A DNA stretch of 64,000 nt from Rhodobacteraceae bacterium IMCC1335 (lineage in GTDB: Bacteria > Pseudomonadota > Alphaproteobacteria > Rhodobacterales > Rhodobacteraceae). The stretch is from contig CP046864.1 of the NCBI GenBank assembly GCA_039640495.1, positions 558,001 through 622,000 of the forward strand, in the 5' to 3' direction. Position numbers and translations under genes: made by a program. Below are positions 9,619 through 19,176 of this stretch, one piece after another (positions within the stretch are counted from its first letter, which is position 1; each line of letters begins with the position of its first letter). Under the pieces are notes generated by a model. That model saw only the letters and a program-made list of their open reading frames with translations, searched no databases and had not been told where the DNA came from.

Positions 9619-9653
9619 AAAATAAAAACCCCCACGACGTTAATCATGGGGGT
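9619..9653 (-). terminator. Intrinsic terminator after rpsU
   Basis: Read leftward, a 10-bp stem (arms at 9644-9653 and 9628-9637, one G-T wobble) closes a 6-base loop and is followed by a TTTTTATTTT tract at 9618-9627. It lies 30 bases beyond the rpsU stop codon. Confidence 0.9.
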
Positions 9654-9682
9654 CAAACTCATTTGCCCAAACATCTGGGCTT

Positions 9683-9889
9683 TTACATCATATTTTCGCG
9701 TTCGGCCTTTTTACGGGCCAGTTTGCGGGCACGACGAATCGCCTCAGCTTTTTCGCGCGCCTGTTTCTCAGACGGTTTTTCGAAATGCTGCTTCAGCTTC
9801 ATTTCTCGAATAACGCCTTCGCGTTGCAGCTTCTTTTTCAGAACCCGTAGCGCCTGATCAACATTGTTTTCGCGAACACTTACCTGCAT
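9683..9889 (-). CDS. rpsU: 30S ribosomal protein S21
   Basis: This small basic protein of the 30S subunit takes part in translation initiation and mRNA selection. The 68 residues have the family start [20 protein letters not shown] and a lysine/arginine-rich C-terminal helix ([12 protein letters not shown]). It is a single-gene unit with its own terminator, divergent from coq9. In many alphaproteobacteria rpsU stands alone in the same way. Confidence 0.96.
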   Translation of the reverse strand: MQVSVRENNVDQALRVLKKKLQREGVIREMKLKQHFEKPSEKQAREKAEAIRRARKLARKKAERENMM

Positions 9890-10002
9890 GTGGTTGTCAC
9901 CACCTTTCTAGATTAAAGTTGCATAAAGTCGCAGGAGCTGGTCCCCTAGCAAGGCGCGGCTATTTTGTCTAGTGTTGGCATTTAGAGAAGGCGGTAAAGA
10001 AT

Positions 10003-10698
10003 ATGAACGACCCCCAACATGACGCAACACAAGCGTTGCTGGCGGCAATGTTGATGCATGTGCCCTTTGACGGTTGGTCTGAAACCAGCTTCCGGGCGGC
10101 GTGTGCTGATGCCCAGATATCCGAGCCTGCGGCGCGTTTGCATTTTCCACGCGGGGCCCTGGATCTGGCGGTTGCTTTTCATCGTGCAGGCGATCAGGCG
10201 ATGCTAGAGGCGATGCAGGCTGCGGATCTGTCAGAATTGAAAATTCGCGAGAAAATCATCTATGCGGTGCGAACTCGGTTGCAGGCGGTGCCGGATAAAG
10301 AAGCGGTCAGACGTGGAACAACCTTATTTGCTCTGCCACAAAACTCGCTTGAAGGCGCCAAATTAATCTGGGGCACAAGCGATGCCATATGGCAGGCGAT
10401 TGGGGATGGCTCGCGCGATCTCAATTGGTATAGCAAACGCGCAACGTTAAGCGCGGTTTATACCTCTTGCGTTTTATATTGGTTGGGCGATGACAGCGTC
10501 AATTATCAAGCAACATGGGATTTTTTAGAGCGGCGTATCGCCAATGTCATGCAGTTTGAAAGCTTCAAACATAAGATGCGGGAAAACCCTGTATTCAGCC
10601 GTTTAAGCGCTGGCCCAAGCAAGATTTTCAGCAAAATCAAAGCGCCCTCTTCTTCTGCAGTGAGCTCTTTGCCTGGTCAATGGCGCGGCCGATCATGA
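10003..10698 (+). CDS. COQ9 family protein (ubiquinone biosynthesis accessory)
   Basis: COQ9 proteins adopt a TetR-like fold but bind lipid instead of DNA and support ubiquinone hydroxylation steps. The 231-residue protein fits by length and by segments such as FDGWSETSFRAACADA near residue 20, FPRGALDLAVAFHRAGD near residue 48 and NWYSKRATLSAVYTSCVLYW near residue 145, the last being the conserved C-terminal helix region. The final ~40 residues look disordered. It overlaps the next gene by four bases (ATGA), so the two are translationally coupled; the partner is a quinone oxidoreductase-like protein. Confidence 0.87.
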   Translation: MNDPQHDATQALLAAMLMHVPFDGWSETSFRAACADAQISEPAARLHFPRGALDLAVAFHRAGDQAMLEAMQAADLSELKIREKIIYAVRTRLQAVPDKEAVRRGTTLFALPQNSLEGAKLIWGTSDAIWQAIGDGSRDLNWYSKRATLSAVYTSCVLYWLGDDSVNYQATWDFLERRIANVMQFESFKHKMRENPVFSRLSAGPSKIFSKIKAPSSSAVSSLPGQWRGRS

Positions 10699-11708
10699 GC
10701 GCGGTTCAGGAGCCGGCATTCGCGGCCCTTTCAAGAATGCGCGCCGTTGAAATTGAGAAACCGGGCGGCCCGTCTATGCTGCGGCTCTGCAACCGCCCTG
10801 TGCCGCAACCAAATTATGGCGATGTGGTGATCAAATTGGCCTATGCCGGGGTCAATCGCCCCGATGCTTTACAGCGTGCGGGTCTCTATGATCCACCGGC
10901 AGGGGCCAGCGATTTGCCCGGATTAGAAGCCTCGGGCACGATCTGCGCATTGGGGACTGGCGTGCATAATCTGCAGCTGGGTGATCAGGTATGCGCCTTA
11001 CTGCCAGGTGGGGGCTATTCAGAATATGCGGTCACCCCTGCTGCGCATTGCTTGCCGATCCCAGCCGGTATGGATTTAAAGCAGGCGGCCTGCTTGCCTG
11101 AAACCTTTTTCACCGTGTGGTCAAATGTATTTATGCGCGGGGGATTGCAGGCCGGTGAGCGGTTTTTGGTGCATGGTGGATCTTCCGGTATTGGCACCAC
11201 AGCGATTCAATTGGCGCATGCGTTTGGAGCGCGGGTTTTCACGACCGCGGGCAGCGCTGCAAAATGTCAGGCCTGTTTGGATCTTGGGGCTGAGCAAGCG
11301 GTGAATTACCGCGAGGCGGATTTTGTGGCGGCGCTGCGTGCAGAGGGCGGCGCCCATCTTATTTTGGATATGGTTGGAGGCGAGTATATCCCGCGCAATC
11401 TCAAAGCTTTGGCCGATGATGGGCGGTTGGTACAGATTGCCTTCTTGGCAGGTCCCAAACTAGAATTGAATTTTGTGCAGATGATGACGCGGCGCTTAAC
11501 CTTAACCGGCAGCACGCTGCGCCCGCAGTCTGATCTGGCAAAAGCGCGGATTGCCCAAAGCTTGTTGCACAACGTATGGCCGCTTCTGGAAAAGGGACGG
11601 ATCGCACCGGTGATGGATAGCAGCTTTGCTTTGGAAGAGGCTGCAGCCGCGCATGAGCGGATGGAAAGCAGCGCCCATATCGGTAAGATTGTGCTTCAGG
11701 TTTCATAA
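10695..11708 (+). CDS. NAD(P)H:quinone oxidoreductase-like zinc-independent alcohol dehydrogenase family protein
   Basis: A medium-chain dehydrogenase/reductase of 337 residues, of the zeta-crystallin/QOR or PIG3 type. It has the GroES-like N-terminal domain (GDVVIKLAYAGVNRPDALQR) and a Rossmann domain (VHGGSSGIGTTAIQLA, the NADPH-binding AxxGxxG-like motif). The zinc ligands of alcohol dehydrogenases are absent. Family members reduce quinones by one electron using NADPH; the physiological substrate here is unknown. I use the ATG at 10695 because it overlaps the coq9 stop as ATGA; an ATG 15 bases upstream is possible. A terminator-like hairpin follows. Confidence 0.88.
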   Translation: MSAVQEPAFAALSRMRAVEIEKPGGPSMLRLCNRPVPQPNYGDVVIKLAYAGVNRPDALQRAGLYDPPAGASDLPGLEASGTICALGTGVHNLQLGDQVCALLPGGGYSEYAVTPAAHCLPIPAGMDLKQAACLPETFFTVWSNVFMRGGLQAGERFLVHGGSSGIGTTAIQLAHAFGARVFTTAGSAAKCQACLDLGAEQAVNYREADFVAALRAEGGAHLILDMVGGEYIPRNLKALADDGRLVQIAFLAGPKLELNFVQMMTRRLTLTGSTLRPQSDLAKARIAQSLLHNVWPLLEKGRIAPVMDSSFALEEAAAAHERMESSAHIGKIVLQVS

Positions 11709-11739
11709 AGCCGCAGCTCGCGTTGTGCAGGCTCAAACA

Positions 11740-11772
11740 GCCCGTGCACGCCTATTTTGCGTGGGGCTTTTT
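11740..11772 (+). terminator. Probable intrinsic terminator after the quinone oxidoreductase gene
   Basis: GCCC and CACGC pair with GCGTG and GGGC, leaving a 3-base bulge and a short loop, followed by TTTTT at 11768-11772. The stem is imperfect, so the call is moderate. Confidence 0.6.
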
Positions 11773-12067
11773 AAGAGCAGAAGACATGTGGGGTGGGCTG
11801 TGTTATCCTAGGTGTTGCCGCAGCATGCAAGAGGGCGGTTTGCGAGATATAGCGACAGGCCATGGCGGTTTGAGGGTGGCCGGTCGCACATTATAATCGG
11901 GTCTCTGCATATGAGTTAAGCAATAGGGTGCGGTTAAAGAACATGCATTAAAGTGTGCCCTAACCTTTAAAACTGGACACGGTCATCATTGACGCCGCTA
12001 GGCGCTTTTATTTACGAAATCTTGGCCTTGCCTATAAAGGCCGGCAGCAAAGAAGAAGGAGTTGCTT
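11773..12067. other. Non-coding gap, no recognised element
   Basis: About 295 bases separate the terminator from the next gene. I see no tRNA, no convincing small gene and no repeat. The final part holds AAGAAGGAG at 12052-12060, the ribosome site of the following small membrane protein gene. Confidence 0.5.
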
Positions 12068-12331
12068 ATGCAAGATGTGCGTCGCGGGGCGTTTGAAGTG
12101 TCAGAAACGGCCGAACAACGGTTGAAAAATATTGCCTTGGTGTTTGGTCTGTTAAGCGTCGCAGCGGTGGTTTTTGATTTTTACCCCTATACGATGTTCT
12201 TTTCACTGCCCTTTTGTGCGATTTGGATTTATTGCGCGTGGCTGCGTAGCGAACCGCAGTTAAAATGGATCAATATTGTATTTTTTTGCCTCTATGTATT
12301 CGGTATTTCCCGGTATTTTTGGCTGGTGTGA
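12068..12331 (+). CDS. Small membrane protein, DUF6552-like
   Basis: An 87-residue protein with two or three hydrophobic segments (about residues 19-38, 41-56 and 65-84) separated by a short charged turn (WLRSEPQLKW). The arrangement resembles the small Rhodobacteraceae family DUF6552, whose function is unknown. The ATG at 12068 is preceded by a strong AAGAAGGAG site seven bases away, so the frame is very likely translated. A second gene of the same layout runs toward it from the right. Family assignment is by pattern only. Confidence 0.65.
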   Translation: MQDVRRGAFEVSETAEQRLKNIALVFGLLSVAAVVFDFYPYTMFFSLPFCAIWIYCAWLRSEPQLKWINIVFFCLYVFGISRYFWLV

Positions 12332-12428
12332 TTTAGCCGTGCTCGGCTTTTAAAGCGCGTAATATTATAGGGTTAAATTTGTAAGAGGCGCAAAGGGAGA
12401 GCACAGAAATTCAAAAAAAACTGACGGT

Positions 12429-12655
12429 TTAAGCGGCGCTGAGATACCCGCCTAGAAGCGAGATGAACGCCCCAATATGCACCAGCTTGATGGCTCGATC
12501 TTTCCACATCACACCCAGATCACAGCCACTGCGAAGCAAAGCGGAATACTGGCAAAAAAATATATATTCCAAAGGGTGATCCCCATTCCGGTTAAACCAT
12601 ACCCCACCAATTGAACGGCTGTGGCCAGCCATTTTACGTGATCTACTGTTTGCAT
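12429..12655 (-). pseudogene. Second small membrane protein, DUF6552-like, frameshifted
   Basis: Read leftward from the ATG at 12655, the product begins MQTVDHVKWLATAVQLVGYG and stops early at a TGA right after AVIWV. In the neighbouring frame the sequence continues with MWKDRAIKLVHIGAFISL and ends at 12429. Restoring one base near 12511 (GTGTGATG to GTGGTGATG) gives one 75-residue protein with three membrane segments, similar in layout to the convergent gene at 12068. The lesion is either real or a sequence error. The hydrophobic profile continues cleanly across the break, which suggests it is recent. Confidence 0.6.
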
Positions 12656-12797
12656 ATGTACCGCGATGGTAAGCTTCGTTTTGCAAGGCGCAAAAGCCTA
12701 AGCTGCACTATCAGTCATGCAGACGTGAACTGCATTTTAACGGCTTTGCTCGGGTAATAGCCTGCATCAGTGAAAGGTTTCATTCGTAATAGGATCG

Positions 12798-15245
12798 TTA
12801 AGCTTTCACCCGCGTGGCGCTTGGATCATAGAGCGGCCGCAGTGAGGCTGTGGCTTTTACGCGCGTACCAGCAACGTCAATTTCATAGGCCGAGGCCAAA
12901 AGATCCTGTCCGGTTTCGCCCTTGCAAGGCACATAACCCATCCCAATCGCGGCCCCGAGGTAATGGCCATAAGCGCCCGAGCTGAGATAGCCTACAATTT
13001 CGCCATCGCGCAGCACGGGTTCATTGTGATAGAGCATCGGATCTGGATCTTGCAGTTGAAATTGCAGCAGGCGCGTGTTCAGCCCCGCCTCTTTCTTGCG
13101 CAGCACCGCATCGCGGCCGATAAATTCGGGTTTACTGGTTTTAACGGCAAACCCCAAACCGGCCTCTAAGACATGATCTTCGCAAGTGATATCATGGCCG
13201 AAATGGCGAAAGCCCTTCTCAATGCGCCCGCAATCCATCGCATGCATGCCACAAGGTTTTAGATCAAAGGCTTTGCCCGCTGCGCTGAGCGTGTCGTAAA
13301 GATGCAGCGCCATATCGCTGCTGACGTAAATTTCCCAGCCCAGCTCACCCACATAGCTGACGCGATGCGCGCGCGCCAAACCTAGGCCGATCTCGATCTC
13401 TTGCATCGTGCCAAAGGGGTTGGCCTCATTGCTAAAATCATTAGGAGATACGGCTTGCAACAGCTGGCGTGCTTGCGGCCCCATCACCGCCATCACCGCC
13501 TCGCCCGCGGTCACATCGGTGATGACCACGGCGCGGCCGTCCAAATGGCGGCGCATCCATGTTTCATCGGCCAAGCGTGTTACGGCGGGCGTTATCACCA
13601 TAAAGGCGGTTTCGCTGAGCCGGGTGACCGTGACATCCGCTTCAACACCCCCTGCGTGATTGAGAAACTGCGTATATACAATTTTTTCAATTGGAACCGA
13701 TAAATCATTGCCGCAGATATAGTTTAAAAATGCCTCTGCATCGGGGCCTTCGACGCGCAATTTTCCAAATGATGACATATCATACATGCCCACGCCGGTT
13801 CTTAAGGCGGCCAGCTCTTGGGCGGCATTGTCAAACCAGTTCTGGCGTTTCCAGCTATAGTCATAGGAGCGCTCTTGGCTTGGCGTGGCAAACCAGTTGG
13901 GCCGCTCCCAACCGCCGGCTTCGCCAAAAACCGCGGCATCAGCGTCGAGTTTTGAATGAAATGGGGAATGCCGGATATGGCGCGCAGACGCTTTTTGACG
14001 ATAGGGAAAATGGTCGGCATAAAGCAGGCCCAGCGTTTCTTTTGAGCGCTCGAATAAATAATGTTTATTGCCCTGAAAAGGTTGCATTCGGCTGATATCG
14101 ACATCCCCCAAATCAAAGGGCTTTGAACCGCTTTCCATCCATTGGCTTAGCGCCATACCGGCGCCACCGGCCGATTGAATGCCGATCGAATTAAACCCCG
14201 CCGCCACCCAGACATTATCCATTTCAGGTGCAAGGCCCAAATGATAGGCATCATCGGGCGTGAAACTTTCCGGGCCGTTGAAAAACGTATGAATGCCGGC
14301 TTCACCTAACATTGGCATGCGGTTGATCGCCATTTCCAAAATTGGTTCGAAATGATCAAAATCTTCGGGCAATTGGTCAAATTCAAAGCTGTCAGGAATG
14401 CCATTCATCGCCCAAGGTTTTGCCTGTGGCTCAAAGGCACCCAGCATCATCTTTCCGGCATCTTCTTTATAATACGCACATTCATCGGGCACCCGCAGAA
14501 CGGGAAGTTGGCTTAGCCCTTTGATGGGTTCTGAGACGATGTAAAAATGTTCGCATGCATGCAGCGGTACGTTGACCCCCGCCATACGGCCCACTTCATG
14601 CCCCCACATACCAGCGCAATTCACGATCATATCGCAGGCGATATGGCCACTACTGCCATCTTCCGCCCGCCAGTCAACACCGGTCACCCGCCGGCCTTGA
14701 CGGGCAATCGCGCTGACTTTAACGCGTTCTTGGATCAGGGCGCCACCTTGGCGGGCCCCTTTTGCCAAAGCCAAGGCAATATTTGCCGGATCGCCTTGGC
14801 CATCTTTGTCTAAAAATACGCCGGCTTTCACGTTTTCCAAGTTAAGATGGGGGTATTTTTCGCCGATTTCCGTCGGGGTGATTTCGTCAATATCGACGCC
14901 AAAGGCCCGCGCCATTGCGGCGGAGCGAAAAATTTCCTCTTTGCGTTCGTCAGTCAAGGCAACCGTGATCGATCCAACCCGTTTAAACCCCGTAGAGACG
15001 CCGGTTTCAGCCTCCAATGCCCCGTAGAGCTCTTGCGTGTATTTTGCCAGTTTGGTCATATTCGAGCTGGCGCGCAATTGCGCGATCAATCCGGCGGCAT
15101 GCCATGTGGTGCCCGAGGTCAGTTGTTTGCGTTCGAGCAGCACCACATCTTTCCATCCTAGTTTGGCCAGGTGATAGGCGACAGAACAGCCGATGACGCC
15201 GCCACCGATGATGACGACACGCGCGTGAGAAGGAAGGTTTGTCAT
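12798..15245 (-). CDS. FAD-dependent dimethylglycine/sarcosine dehydrogenase with GcvT domains
   Basis: An 815-residue protein built like dimethylglycine and sarcosine dehydrogenases. It has an N-terminal DAO-type FAD domain (VVIIGGGVIGCSVAYHLAKL), a TTWHAAG segment whose histidine carries covalent FAD in the mammalian enzymes, a FAO middle domain, and GcvT-like aminomethyltransferase domains in the second half (YVGELGWEIYVSSDMALHLY; GMHAMDCGRIEKGFRHFG). It oxidatively removes an N-methyl group and passes the one-carbon unit to tetrahydrofolate. It lies downstream of a homocysteine methyltransferase and a second protein of the same type on the same strand, suggesting sequential steps from glycine betaine to glycine. 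Which step this copy performs is not decided by sequence alone; I favour sarcosine or dimethylglycine. Confidence 0.88.
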   Translation of the reverse strand: MTNLPSHARVVIIGGGVIGCSVAYHLAKLGWKDVVLLERKQLTSGTTWHAAGLIAQLRASSNMTKLAKYTQELYGALEAETGVSTGFKRVGSITVALTDERKEEIFRSAAMARAFGVDIDEITPTEIGEKYPHLNLENVKAGVFLDKDGQGDPANIALALAKGARQGGALIQERVKVSAIARQGRRVTGVDWRAEDGSSGHIACDMIVNCAGMWGHEVGRMAGVNVPLHACEHFYIVSEPIKGLSQLPVLRVPDECAYYKEDAGKMMLGAFEPQAKPWAMNGIPDSFEFDQLPEDFDHFEPILEMAINRMPMLGEAGIHTFFNGPESFTPDDAYHLGLAPEMDNVWVAAGFNSIGIQSAGGAGMALSQWMESGSKPFDLGDVDISRMQPFQGNKHYLFERSKETLGLLYADHFPYRQKASARHIRHSPFHSKLDADAAVFGEAGGWERPNWFATPSQERSYDYSWKRQNWFDNAAQELAALRTGVGMYDMSSFGKLRVEGPDAEAFLNYICGNDLSVPIEKIVYTQFLNHAGGVEADVTVTRLSETAFMVITPAVTRLADETWMRRHLDGRAVVITDVTAGEAVMAVMGPQARQLLQAVSPNDFSNEANPFGTMQEIEIGLGLARAHRVSYVGELGWEIYVSSDMALHLYDTLSAAGKAFDLKPCGMHAMDCGRIEKGFRHFGHDITCEDHVLEAGLGFAVKTSKPEFIGRDAVLRKKEAGLNTRLLQFQLQDPDPMLYHNEPVLRDGEIVGYLSSGAYGHYLGAAIGMGYVPCKGETGQDLLASAYEIDVAGTRVKATASLRPLYDPSATRVKA

Positions 15246-15293
15246 GCGGAGACCTCGTTTTTTGGGCGCGCCCAGGCGCGCGCAGTCAGCGGT

Positions 15294-16190
15294 TTAAATT
15301 ATACTATAGCCATGTTGCGAAAGTTGCTTTGCGATTTCTGCGATATGCGCTGGGCCAACTTCGCAGCAGCCGCCAATGATGCTGGCGCCCTGAGCAACCC
15401 AGCCCATTGCAAAGGCCGCATAGGCTGTGGGGTCTAAATCTTGCCGCTCTTGCAGCGCATCCACAGTTGGTGCTTCGGTCAGGAACGCATCTGTTATTTT
15501 GGTGAATCCATTGGCATAAGCGCCAAAAGGCAGCCCAAAATCTTTTAGAATTTCAAGGCCCTCATTGACCGCTTCGGGGCGCGCGCAATTGATCAAAACG
15601 GCGTCAGGCTTATGGCGGTCGAGCACGGGTTTTAAAGCCGCGAGCGGCTCGCCGGATCGTAGGGTTTTGCCATTGAAATCATCCACGGAAACCGCCAGCC
15701 AGCTGGGCTTATCGGTTTTACCCGTGGCTCTGAGCAGCCCCTCGGCTTGATCAGTCGAGCACATTGTTTCCAAAAGAAAAACATCTACTTTTGGTGCGAG
15801 CGCCGCAACGATATCTGCATAGAGCGTTTCTGCTTCTGCTGGGGGCGGGCAGAGGTCAGGGCGATACGAGGCCACCAGAGGGCCAATTGCACCGGCAACA
15901 CGGCCAGAACCATGGGCCTTGCGCGCCGCGCAGGCGGTTTGCACCGCGCGCGCCCAAAGGGTTTCGATCTGATCGGCCAATCCCTCGCGCTCGAGCCGGT
16001 CTTTTAGAACCGGATATGTATTCGTCGTGGCCACGCTCGCACCGGCTGAAAAATAGTCGTTATGAACCTCTCTTACCAGATTAGGTTGATCGATCAGCAC
16101 CGCGGTTGACCACATAGCTGTGGGTTTTTTACCGGCGCGTTTTACCAGTTCTTGGCCAATAGATCCGTCCAATAGGGTTATGTCTTTCAT
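15294..16190 (-). CDS. Homocysteine S-methyltransferase family protein (betaine-homocysteine methyltransferase candidate)
   Basis: This 298-residue zinc enzyme transfers a methyl group to homocysteine to make methionine. Zinc ligands are visible as the Cys in INCARPE (about residue 202) and the pair in GGCCEVGP (about residue 272), matching the three-cysteine site of the Pfam S-methyl_trans family. The ATG at 16190 is used because it overlaps the upstream stop codon (ATGA) and is followed by the conserved ITLLDGSIGQEL. Being wedged between two dimethylglycine/sarcosine-type dehydrogenases, the likely methyl donor is glycine betaine, yielding dimethylglycine for the neighbours. S-methylmethionine is the main alternative. 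Confidence 0.82.
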   Translation of the reverse strand: MKDITLLDGSIGQELVKRAGKKPTAMWSTAVLIDQPNLVREVHNDYFSAGASVATTNTYPVLKDRLEREGLADQIETLWARAVQTACAARKAHGSGRVAGAIGPLVASYRPDLCPPPAEAETLYADIVAALAPKVDVFLLETMCSTDQAEGLLRATGKTDKPSWLAVSVDDFNGKTLRSGEPLAALKPVLDRHKPDAVLINCARPEAVNEGLEILKDFGLPFGAYANGFTKITDAFLTEAPTVDALQERQDLDPTAYAAFAMGWVAQGASIIGGCCEVGPAHIAEIAKQLSQHGYSII

Positions 16191-18631
16191 GCACGCAGCC
16201 TTTCGTTTTGCGGATCCCAACTTGGCTCATCCGTTTGTACGATTGCTCTACGCCGTTCACCGTAAATTTCAACCTCAACTTCGGTTCCCGCCGCGCATAG
16301 ATCGCTGCGCAGCATCCCCAAGGCCAGCGAGGCATTCACCCGATAGCCCCATGCCCCAGAGGTGGTTTCCCCAACGATCTTACCATTGTGCCATAGCGTT
16401 GACATATAGGGTGCATCGCAGGCACCCGCATCAACGCGTAAAGTGACAAAACGTTTTTTGCTGCCCTGTTGTTTTTCGCTGAGAAGTGCGGCTTTGCCGT
16501 TGAATGCTTCGGGCTTGTCAAATTTCACAAACCGCTCAAGCCCGCCTTCCAGCATCGAATAATCGGTGGATAAATCACCCTTCCAGGCCCGATAGCCTTT
16601 TTCGATGCGCAGGGAATTCAGCGCGTACATTCCAAAAGGTTTGGCGCCGGCCTCCAGCACGGCCGCATAAATTGCCGGAATCGCCGCGTTTTCGGCATGG
16701 ATCTCCCAGCCCAGCTCGCCGGCGAAAGACACGCGGATCAAAAAGGCTTTTTCTCCCGCCACACTTGCCCATTGATGGGTCAGCCAACCGCGCGATAGAT
16801 CCGCATCGCTGATGGTGGATAAGAGATCGCGCGATTTGGGGCCGGTGACGATGAGTGTATCGCGCTCGGTTGTGGTTTCGCGCAATGAAATCTCGGCCGG
16901 CAGGCTGTTCTTGATCAATTCCCCATCATGCCATTGCGCCGTGGCGGCCGTGATCAACACAAAATTATCCACGTCTAGCCGAATGCAGGATAATTCGGTA
17001 AGGATCCGCCCACGGCGATCCGCCACATAGATCAAATTCATCCGCCCGATTTTTGGAATGGCGCCTGTGCAAAACCCGCGCAGCCAAGCATCAGCCCCGG
17101 TGCCTTGAATCCAAAACCGCGAAAACCCAGGCAGGTCAAGCACGCCGCAATGATCGCGCACGGCCTCGCATTCTTCGCGGATACGCGCCTCCCATGGCCC
17201 CGCGCGGTTCCAGGTTTGTGTGGTTTCTTCGCTGGTATCATCGCCGGGTTTGGCAAACCAATTGGCGCGCTCCCAGCCGTTATAGGCACCCATAACGCCG
17301 CCCAGCTCTAAAATTTTCTGGTGATTGGGAGAAAGCTTTTTATCGCGCCCGGCGGGCCATTCATGCCAGGGAAAATGCATGCCATATTCATGGCCATAGA
17401 CTTCCATACCTTTTTGCACGCAATAATCTGGATCTGTGTAATCAGTGTAGCGCCGCGGATCGCAAGACCACATATCCCATTCGGTTTGGCCTTCGGTCAG
17501 CCATTCGGCCAGCACTTTGCCGGCGCCGCCGCCCTGCGCGATGCCAAAGGTAAAGACGCAGGCCTCAAACGCGTTGGGCACGCCGGGCATTGGCCCGATC
17601 AGAGGCATTCCATCTGGCGCATAGGGGATGGGCCCGTTGATTACTTTTGACACACCGGCAGAGCCCAGCAAGGGCACCCGCGCCATCGCATCTTCAACAT
17701 ACCATTCCAAGCGTTCTAAATCATCCGGATATAGCTGAAAGCTGAAATCCTCGGGCATTGGATCTTCGGGGTTTATCCAATGGGCTTTGCAATTGCGCTC
17801 ATAAGGCCCCAAATTCAGCCCGTGTTTTTCCTGGCGCAGATAATAGCTGCTATCGACATCGCGCAGCAGCGGCAGCTTGTGACCTGAGTCAGCGCTCCAG
17901 GCCTTAAGCTCGGGGATTTCATCGGTGAGCATATATTGGTGGCTCATCACCATCATTGGCAGCGTACGTCCGCCATAAGGTTTGAACCATTCGCCAACGC
18001 GCTGGGCGTAATAGCCCGCTGCATTCACCACATATTCACAGCGAATATCGCCTTTTTCGGTTTTTACAATCCATTCGTTATTTTCGCGCGCAACCCCAGT
18101 GGCGGGGGTGAAGCGTAAAATTTTTGCCCCCTGATCACGCGCGCCTTTGGCCAAGGCTTGAGTCAGCTGCGCCGGATCAATATCGCCATCATTGGGATCG
18201 TATAGCGCACCTTTCAGGTCATGCGTTTCGAGAAAGGGATAGCGGGCTTTGATCTCATCCAACCCCAAAATCTCCAGCTCCATCCCTTGGGATTTGCCCA
18301 TGCCTTTGGCGCGCTGGAATTCTTGCATGCGCGCGTCCGAATGGGCCAGCCGGATCGAGCCGGTGACATGGTAATTCATCGGATAGTCCACAGCCTTGCC
18401 AAGCCCGCGATAAAGTTCGGTGGAATAGCGCTGCATATTCATCACCGACCAAGAGGTTGAAAAGGTGGGCACATTGCCCGCCGCATGCCAGGTGCTGCCC
18501 GCCGTCAATTCGTTTTTTTCCAACAGAACACAATCGCGCCAGCCGGCTTTGGCCAAATGATAAAGGCATGACGCGCCCACGGCGCCTCCTCCGATGATAA
18601 CGACGCGTGCTGTTGATGGAAATTCTGACAT
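16187..18631 (-). CDS. Dimethylglycine dehydrogenase-type FAD/GcvT protein
   Basis: An 814-residue paralogue-like companion of the protein at 12798. It has an N-terminal FAD motif (VVIIGGGAVGASCLYHLAKA), the STWHAAG histidine segment, a FAO domain and C-terminal GcvT domains (FAGELGWEIHAENAAIPAIY; YALNSLRIEKGYRAWKGDLS). The product demethylates an N-methylated glycine derivative. The start at ATG 18631 has GGAG/AGGGG just upstream; a longer frame begins 24 bases earlier without one. It is the first gene of the three-gene block with the homocysteine methyltransferase and the second dehydrogenase. Overlap by ATGA with the methyltransferase indicates coupled translation. Confidence 0.88.
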   Translation of the reverse strand: MSEFPSTARVVIIGGGAVGASCLYHLAKAGWRDCVLLEKNELTAGSTWHAAGNVPTFSTSWSVMNMQRYSTELYRGLGKAVDYPMNYHVTGSIRLAHSDARMQEFQRAKGMGKSQGMELEILGLDEIKARYPFLETHDLKGALYDPNDGDIDPAQLTQALAKGARDQGAKILRFTPATGVARENNEWIVKTEKGDIRCEYVVNAAGYYAQRVGEWFKPYGGRTLPMMVMSHQYMLTDEIPELKAWSADSGHKLPLLRDVDSSYYLRQEKHGLNLGPYERNCKAHWINPEDPMPEDFSFQLYPDDLERLEWYVEDAMARVPLLGSAGVSKVINGPIPYAPDGMPLIGPMPGVPNAFEACVFTFGIAQGGGAGKVLAEWLTEGQTEWDMWSCDPRRYTDYTDPDYCVQKGMEVYGHEYGMHFPWHEWPAGRDKKLSPNHQKILELGGVMGAYNGWERANWFAKPGDDTSEETTQTWNRAGPWEARIREECEAVRDHCGVLDLPGFSRFWIQGTGADAWLRGFCTGAIPKIGRMNLIYVADRRGRILTELSCIRLDVDNFVLITAATAQWHDGELIKNSLPAEISLRETTTERDTLIVTGPKSRDLLSTISDADLSRGWLTHQWASVAGEKAFLIRVSFAGELGWEIHAENAAIPAIYAAVLEAGAKPFGMYALNSLRIEKGYRAWKGDLSTDYSMLEGGLERFVKFDKPEAFNGKAALLSEKQQGSKKRFVTLRVDAGACDAPYMSTLWHNGKIVGETTSGAWGYRVNASLALGMLRSDLCAAGTEVEVEIYGERRRAIVQTDEPSWDPQNERLRA

Positions 18632-18763
18632 GGTCCCCTTACTCCTTAAGGCCAAATATTAGGATCTGTGATGTGAGACTGTTGAGGGCGCACATCTGCT
18701 GGGCTGCTTCCCGAATGGCGCGGCTTTGTGCCTGTGAATTGGGGTTATTTGCAGCCTTTTGAG

Positions 18764-19174
18764 CTAGTCTGACCATCTACCGCTCCACTGTTGATGCTGG
18801 GGCAATTGATCGCAAATCTTATAATAAACGCCCTTAGAGGCGGTGAAAATATGCGCGGTTAAAGACAGCTCCACTTGGTCTTCAAGCGCGCCAGGGCTGA
18901 TGGCAATTTCAGGGCGCTGTTCATGATCGTAAAATAAATTTGAACCACAGATGTTGCAAAATCCCCGTCGAACATGCCGCGAGGATTGATACCATTGCAA
19001 GCGCGCATTGGATTGAAAAACCAATCTTTCCTTCGGCACTGCCGTTGCGGCCCAGTAATGGCCGGTCAGTTTGCGGCATTGGCCGCAATGACAGGCGATG
19101 ACATCGCGCAAGGGTTTGTGAATTTCAAATTCGATTGCTCCGCACCCGCAGGCGCCTTTGATGCGCGCGCTCAT
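18764..19174 (-). CDS. GFA family protein (glutathione-dependent formaldehyde-activating-like)
   Basis: A zinc protein of 136 residues with the three cysteine clusters of the GFA fold: ACGCGAIEF, ACHCGQCRK and CNICGSNL. True Gfa speeds S-hydroxymethylglutathione formation, but most family members lack proof of that activity. It starts two bases after the LysE stop codon (TGA, GC, ATG), so it shares that transcript, and it lies upstream of demethylating dehydrogenases that can release formaldehyde. A detoxification role is therefore plausible but inferred. Confidence 0.85.
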   Translation of the reverse strand: MSARIKGACGCGAIEFEIHKPLRDVIACHCGQCRKLTGHYWAATAVPKERLVFQSNARLQWYQSSRHVRRGFCNICGSNLFYDHEQRPEIAISPGALEDQVELSLTAHIFTASKGVYYKICDQLPQHQQWSGRWSD

Positions 19175-19176
19175 GC

